From Methylomicrobium sp051061015 (lineage in GTDB: Bacteria > Pseudomonadota > Gammaproteobacteria > Methylococcales > Methylomonadaceae), in the NCBI GenBank assembly GCA_051061015.1, contig JBPFEG010000065.1, positions 50,885 to 114,884 on the forward strand: DNA of 64,000 bases, given 5' to 3'. The number at the start of each line of letters is the position of its first letter. Position 1 is the stretch's first letter. The notes under the pieces are model-generated. The model was not told the origin of the DNA. It did not search any database and saw only the letters and a program-made list of their open reading frames with translations. Below are positions 63,283 to 64,000 of this stretch, one piece after another. The translations under genes and the position numbers were made by a program.

Positions 63283-63328
63283 ACGATATTCCGGAACAAG
63301 CAGATAGCGCTATTGGACTTTAGTCCAA
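63283..63328 (-). promoter_or_regulatory. Regulon promoter, site 9 (DUF3313 remnant)
   Basis: Perfect dyad TTGGACTTTAGTCCAA at 63313-63328. On the minus strand it is followed by TAGCG, the block TCTGCTT and a -10 box TATCGT (63283-63288) at 25 nt. The leader to the DUF3313 start would be ~225 nt, the longest of the set. Confidence 0.7.
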
Positions 63329-63385
63329 TGTCCATCGCACTCATCAATCTTTACAATCGTCTGATAATTACCGAAGAAGATAACA

Positions 63386-63487
63386 ATGAAATGTGCACAT
63401 TCAAATAGAATTGTCCGGGCATTCTATCCGCTGGCAATTCTGTGTCTATTATTGATTACGGCATGCACGACTACGGAAAAAGTGTGA
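63386..63487 (+). CDS. Small lipoprotein ORF
   Basis: A 33-codon ORF: a basic start, a hydrophobic segment (FYPLAILCLLLITAC) ending in a lipobox, then TTTEKV and a stop. It resembles entericidin-like minimal lipoproteins. One frame over, sequence continues as CDLLSEQREQY to the start of the next gene, so it could also be a slightly longer lipoprotein with a frameshift. GAAGAAG lies upstream. Confidence 0.5.
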   Translation: MKCAHSNRIVRAFYPLAILCLLLITACTTTEKV

Positions 63488-63517
63488 TTTGCTGAGCGAG
63501 CAACGGGAGCAGTACTG

Positions 63518-64000
63518 ATGAACAACGAAATAAAACAGTTACCCGATAAGGCGCTAGAAAAGCTAATCTCGCGCAAATTGCTCGATTTATTCATCCGCAT
63601 CGGATTGCTCGTTTTTCTGGTCGTGTTTTGCTATCAAATATTTAAACCGTTTATCGGCTTGATGTTATGGTCGGTGATATTGGCCGTAGCCTTATATCCC
63701 CTTCATGCCTGGCTCGCCCGCAAAATGGGCGGAAAAGAGGGTCTTGCCGCGACAACCTTGGTGCTGGCGATACTGCTGAGCGTATTTATCCCCACCACGT
63801 TATTGGCTTTTTCCTTCGCGGAGTCAACGACTGACTTGGTGAAACAAGTCCATAGCGGGACCTTGCAAGTACCCGCGCCACATGAATCCGTCGCCGGCTG
63901 GCCCGTGGTGGGAGAGAAGGTATATGCGTTATGGTCGGCAGCCCATTCGGACCTGGGTGCGTTGGTCACTCAATACGAACCCAAAATTGCCGGAGTCACC
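63518..64000 (+). CDS. AI-2E/PerM family transporter (partial)
   Basis: The first 161 codons of a membrane protein cut by the window end. After a short cytoplasmic start, LLDLFIRIGLLVFLVVFCYQIFKPFI and GLMLWSVILAVALYPLHAWLARKMG match the N-terminus of the AI-2E transporter superfamily (YdiK/TqsA-like), then TTLVLAILLSVFIPTTLLAFS. Substrates in the family are varied (AI-2, Na+/Li+-H+ exchange). A GGAG ribosome site is present. Confidence 0.85.
   Translation, partial: MNNEIKQLPDKALEKLISRKLLDLFIRIGLLVFLVVFCYQIFKPFIGLMLWSVILAVALYPLHAWLARKMGGKEGLAATTLVLAILLSVFIPTTLLAFSFAESTTDLVKQVHSGTLQVPAPHESVAGWPVVGEKVYALWSAAHSDLGALVTQYEPKIAGVT

Noticed and set aside
4623..63328. FNR/ANR or CRP boxes as an explanation for the palindrome
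   Set aside because: FNR sites are TTGAT-N4-ATCAA and CRP sites TGTGA-N6-TCACA. The half-site here is TTGGA(C) with matching outer bases only, so neither label fits, although a CRP-superfamily regulator with changed specificity is not excluded.
63178..63408. Plus-strand ORF of 76 codons across regulon site 9
   Set aside because: It runs through the palindrome and the start of the small lipoprotein ORF, and begins inside the terminator T-run. Coding is improbable.

Overview
The window reads as a gene-dense chromosomal segment of a Gram-negative gammaproteobacterium. It carries a heptosyltransferase for LPS core, many outer-membrane lipoproteins, a NodT-type efflux channel and an RND pump. An aquatic, Methylococcales-like host is a guess from overall gene content; no methane-oxidation marker is present, so the lineage is uncertain. 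No tRNA, rRNA or CRISPR array was recognised.

Layout. 0-4.6 kb: a PAS sensor kinase with a FixJ-type regulator, an L,D-transpeptidase and a lone receiver protein. 4.6-14.8 kb: envelope lipoproteins and secreted proteins, plus a cNMP-binding/patatin protein flanked on both sides by mirror-image paralogues (a small secreted protein, then a multi-pass membrane protein). 14.9-34 kb: carbon storage and fermentation. This holds two glycosidases, a K+ channel, a LapG-like protease, a glgP-pgi-phosphatase-glgX-ackA-LOG operon and a phosphoketolase. 34-40 kb: an RND efflux operon that runs on into the phosphoketolase gene. 40-46 kb: a decayed CPA1 antiporter, a C39-peptidase fusion, DUF2950 and DUF3300. 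46-55 kb: a V/A-type ATPase operon in circularly permuted gene order, PPK2 and a broken PhoU-like gene. 55-64 kb: a looser region with several pseudogenes, an IS3 remnant, WaaF, beta-carbonic anhydrase and a truncated AI-2E-type exporter.

The main discovery is a recurrent promoter architecture. Nine copies of a 16-bp palindrome, TTGGACTAAAGTCCAA, occur in intergenic DNA. Eight are followed by a TAG-type flank (seven TAGCG). All nine have a TANNNT-like -10 box starting 24-25 nt after the palindrome on the strand of the downstream gene. They sit before the lone receiver, a small secreted protein, the glycosidase pair, the glycogen/acetate operon, a helical periplasmic protein, the efflux-phosphoketolase operon, DUF3300/DUF2950, the V-ATPase/PPK2 operon and a decayed lipoprotein. 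This looks like one regulon joining glycogen fermentation, polyphosphate, ion-motive ATPase and envelope stress, plausibly for energy limitation or low oxygen. Its regulator is not identified here. One promoter, together with the first ~30 codons of the ATPase B subunit, has been copied in inverted orientation onto the DUF3300 gene, an apparent promoter capture.
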